Shown here piece by piece: positions 6,088-7,620 of a stretch of DNA of 7,620 nt; position 1 is the first letter of the stretch, and the number at the start of each line of letters is the position of its first letter. The DNA is from Anaerolinea sp. (GTDB lineage Bacteria > Chloroflexota > Anaerolineae > Anaerolineales > Anaerolineaceae). The stretch spans positions 1-7,620 of the forward strand of contig PNNU01000152.1 of the NCBI GenBank assembly GCA_013824385.1, given 5' to 3'. Under the pieces are notes generated by a model that did not search any database, had not been told where the DNA came from, and was given only the letters and a program-made list of their open reading frames with translations. The position numbers and the translations under genes are program-made.

Positions 6088-6876
6088 ATGGCACATTATA
6101 TTCGTCTTTATGGTTATTTTGTATTTCAGCGGTTAAAGATCTTGATGGAATATAGGTGGAATTTCTTCATCGGGATGGTCTCAACCATGATCCAGCAGGG
6201 AGCGTCAATCGCTACCATCTGGGTTGTCATGAGACAGATTCCCAATTTGAATGGCTGGAATATCAACGAAGTGATGATTATTTATGGTCTGGTCACACTT
6301 GGACAATCCATATCGCACATGTTTGCTGACAACCTATGGACAATTGGCTGGGGATACATTCGCAGCGGAGATTTTGACCGTTTCATGGTCCGACCGATCA
6401 ATCCGCTATTTCACCTTCTCGCGGATCGATTCTGTCATGACGGCATCGGTCATTTTCTCACCGGAGCAATATTGATCGCTATTTCGATGCATAACCTGCA
6501 TATTGCGGTAACCTTGCCGATCATCCTATATTTGGTCTTCGCTGTTTTGGGTGGAGGTATGATCTTCATTGCCATGAATTTACTTACTGCAACAACGGCT
6601 TTTTATATTGTGGAGTCGATCCCGGTGACCCAGGTCATTTTCAACTTTCATGAATTTGCAAAGTATCCTTTGTCAATCTATCACACTTCGATAAGGCTGT
6701 TATTGACGTGGGTCATTCCTTATGGATTTGCAGCATACTATCCTGCCAACTTTATTCTTGGCCGCAACGTCGGTTGGCTGGCCTGGATGGGACCCATTGT
6801 TGGAATTACCTTCCTGTTTATTGCCTATCGTGTGTGGCTGGTTGGATTGAAACATTACAACAGTACAGGGTCTTAA
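6088..6876 (+). CDS. ABC-2 family permease, second subunit (COG3694/DUF990-like)
   Basis: This 262-residue membrane protein is the partner of the preceding permease. The frame is open well upstream, but that part overlaps the first permease. ATG 6088 is chosen because GAGG (6078-6081) is 6 bases upstream; ATG 6076 (ATGA overlap, four residues longer) has its G-run directly abutting it and is the alternative. Features are an N-terminal amphipathic stretch, a first membrane segment at about 24-48, the conserved GDFDRFMVRPINPLFHLL loop, a long paired hydrophobic region around LPIILYLVFAVLGGG, and two C-terminal membrane segments (TWVIPYGFAAYYPANF; PIVGITFLFIAYRVWL). PYGFAAYYPA near the end is typical of this permease family. 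It is the last gene of the three-gene operon and is followed by a terminator. Confidence 0.9.
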   Translation: MAHYIRLYGYFVFQRLKILMEYRWNFFIGMVSTMIQQGASIATIWVVMRQIPNLNGWNINEVMIIYGLVTLGQSISHMFADNLWTIGWGYIRSGDFDRFMVRPINPLFHLLADRFCHDGIGHFLTGAILIAISMHNLHIAVTLPIILYLVFAVLGGGMIFIAMNLLTATTAFYIVESIPVTQVIFNFHEFAKYPLSIYHTSIRLLLTWVIPYGFAAYYPANFILGRNVGWLAWMGPIVGITFLFIAYRVWLVGLKHYNSTGS

Positions 6877-6909
6877 GCAGGATCAGAAAAGTTTATTTTC
6901 AGTAATAAT

Positions 6910-6955
6910 TATAAACACCGCCGGTTATTTTTCTGCCTGTGGTGTTTTGTTTATA
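6910..6955. terminator. Bidirectional terminator between convergent genes
   Basis: AAACACCGC (6913-6921) pairs with GTGGTGTTT (6939-6947) through one G:T pair around a 17-base loop. An outer pairing TATAAA/TTTATA is also possible with a bulge. T-rich sequence flanks it on both strands. It lies between the end of the ABC operon and the end of the minus-strand flavoprotein gene and probably serves both. Confidence 0.65.
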
Positions 6956-6990
6956 AAGTGTACTGATGGCTAATATAAGTGTCAATCAGA

Positions 6991-7620
6991 TCAAACAAAT
7001 CGCTCGACGTGGATCTGTCCTTGTTGCAGTTTGGTGTGTTCCACAAAACCTTCTGCATTTAGGGCTTCGAGCATGGCATTGACCATGCCGGAGACACCGC
7101 ATAAGAAGACATGAGTATTTTCAGGTGTTGGTTTCAACCCCCAAATCTCTGCCACTGCGCCTGATTTCCAAACATCCTGCACCCAGCCGATTTTACCCCC
7201 CCAGGGAACGGGTTCCTCAGATGGTTTGTCGATGGTAGAGATGTATTTGAAATTTTGACACAGGTACTGCATGGTTTGCAGTTCAGACCGATAACCGAGA
7301 TCCCAGCTGTGGTAGGCACCGTGGAGGACGGCGAACTTGCGATCACTTCCGCATTGCAGTTCAGTGGTGAGCATACTTATATATGGGGCCAACCCGGTAC
7401 CAGTGGCAACCATAACAATATTTTTTTCTTTTGGCACCTGGTTGAGGGTAAAGATGCCGCTGGTTTTTGGTCCGAGCCAAATGGGGTCACCCACCTTTAA
7501 CGCAAACAATCGTGGTGTGAGCGCTCCTGTTGAAAGCATGCTGATGTAGAACTCCATATATTCCTTTGTTTTCGATGAGGAGGTTATGGAGTAGGGTCTG
7601 CGGATGAGTTTTTCAGGGTC
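6991..7620 (-). CDS. fpr: Ferredoxin--NADP+ reductase-like flavoprotein, N-terminus beyond the window
   Basis: The frame is open from the window's right edge to the TGA at 6991-6993, giving 209 visible residues; family length (about 250-260) suggests some 45-50 residues are missing. Reading 5' to 3', RPYSITSS (RPYS codons at 7588-7599) is the FAD-binding RxYS motif of the plant-type FNR superfamily. EYMEFYIS follows, then TGTGLAPYISML (TGTGLAP at 7384-7404), the pyrophosphate loop of the NADP(H)-binding domain. VFLCGVSGMV (about 7085-7110) carries the conserved CG near the nicotinamide, and the end EGFVEHTK...GQIHVERFV matches the Fpr-type C-terminus. It would move electrons between NADP(H) and ferredoxin or flavodoxin in the cytoplasm. 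The protein ends ERFV, so the stacking aromatic is followed by one extra residue. The internal Met codon at 7557 is not the start, because the FAD motif lies upstream of it. It is convergent with the ABC operon; its promoter is off the window. Confidence 0.88.
   Translation of the reverse strand, partial: DPEKLIRRPYSITSSSKTKEYMEFYISMLSTGALTPRLFALKVGDPIWLGPKTSGIFTLNQVPKEKNIVMVATGTGLAPYISMLTTELQCGSDRKFAVLHGAYHSWDLGYRSELQTMQYLCQNFKYISTIDKPSEEPVPWGGKIGWVQDVWKSGAVAEIWGLKPTPENTHVFLCGVSGMVNAMLEALNAEGFVEHTKLQQGQIHVERFV

Noticed and set aside
1..7620. CRISPR array, tRNA, rRNA, insertion sequence or transposase
   Set aside because: No periodic direct repeats, no tRNA-like cloverleaf and no transposase or integrase coding sequence were seen, although a lost element is one explanation for the alaS scars.

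Overview
The window reads as ordinary bacterial chromosome of mid GC content carrying a highly unusual alaS locus. Nothing in it names the organism outright. The AlaS sequence with its Cys/His-rich insert, the ABC trio of the COG4586/COG4587/COG3694 type and a clan CD peptidase would all fit an uncultured Chloroflexota (Anaerolineae-like) genome, but this is inference. Spacing is moderate, and strong hairpin terminators separate the transcription units.

Layout. Positions 1-971 hold the 3' part of a clan CD (gingipain/C25-like) cysteine peptidase gene, closed by a perfect 12-bp stem terminator. Positions 1085-3835 hold a complete alanyl-tRNA synthetase gene. Positions 3836-4259 have no intact gene but contain two short, in-frame, stop-codon-bearing leftovers of alaS 3' ends, each followed by a hairpin. 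Positions 4260-6876 hold a tightly coupled three-gene ABC exporter operon: one ATPase and two permeases, with a 4-bp overlap at the first junction and an 8-bp gap at the second. It ends at a bidirectional terminator shared with a convergent gene. Positions 6991-7620 on the minus strand hold the C-terminal 209 residues of a ferredoxin--NADP+ reductase-like flavoprotein that runs off the right edge.

The main discovery is the alaS locus. The reading frame is intact, but the gene is a mosaic. GC-rich host-like DNA (about 57-60% in sampled 60-base blocks) is interrupted by an AT-rich internal patch (about 2150-2400, down to 20% GC) and followed by an AT-rich 3' end (about 3230-3905, down to 17-20% GC). 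Behind the working stop codon lie two further alaS tails in tandem, both reading KDASKLSEALDQVG..FVESKL-stop. They differ in 12 of 22 codons, and 11 of those differences are synonymous. They are therefore remnants of two diverged, once-functional alaS genes rather than a recent duplication. The simplest reading is that the 3' end of alaS has been replaced at least twice by incoming DNA, each time leaving the previous tail and terminator stranded downstream, with both scars starting at almost the same codon. This could reflect repeated homology-facilitated illegitimate recombination, or a mobile element that uses the alaS 3' end as its target. An assembly chimera has to be excluded first.

The flanking genes have no evident functional link to alaS. 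The ABC trio is a self-contained exporter, and the flavoprotein is a separate redox gene.
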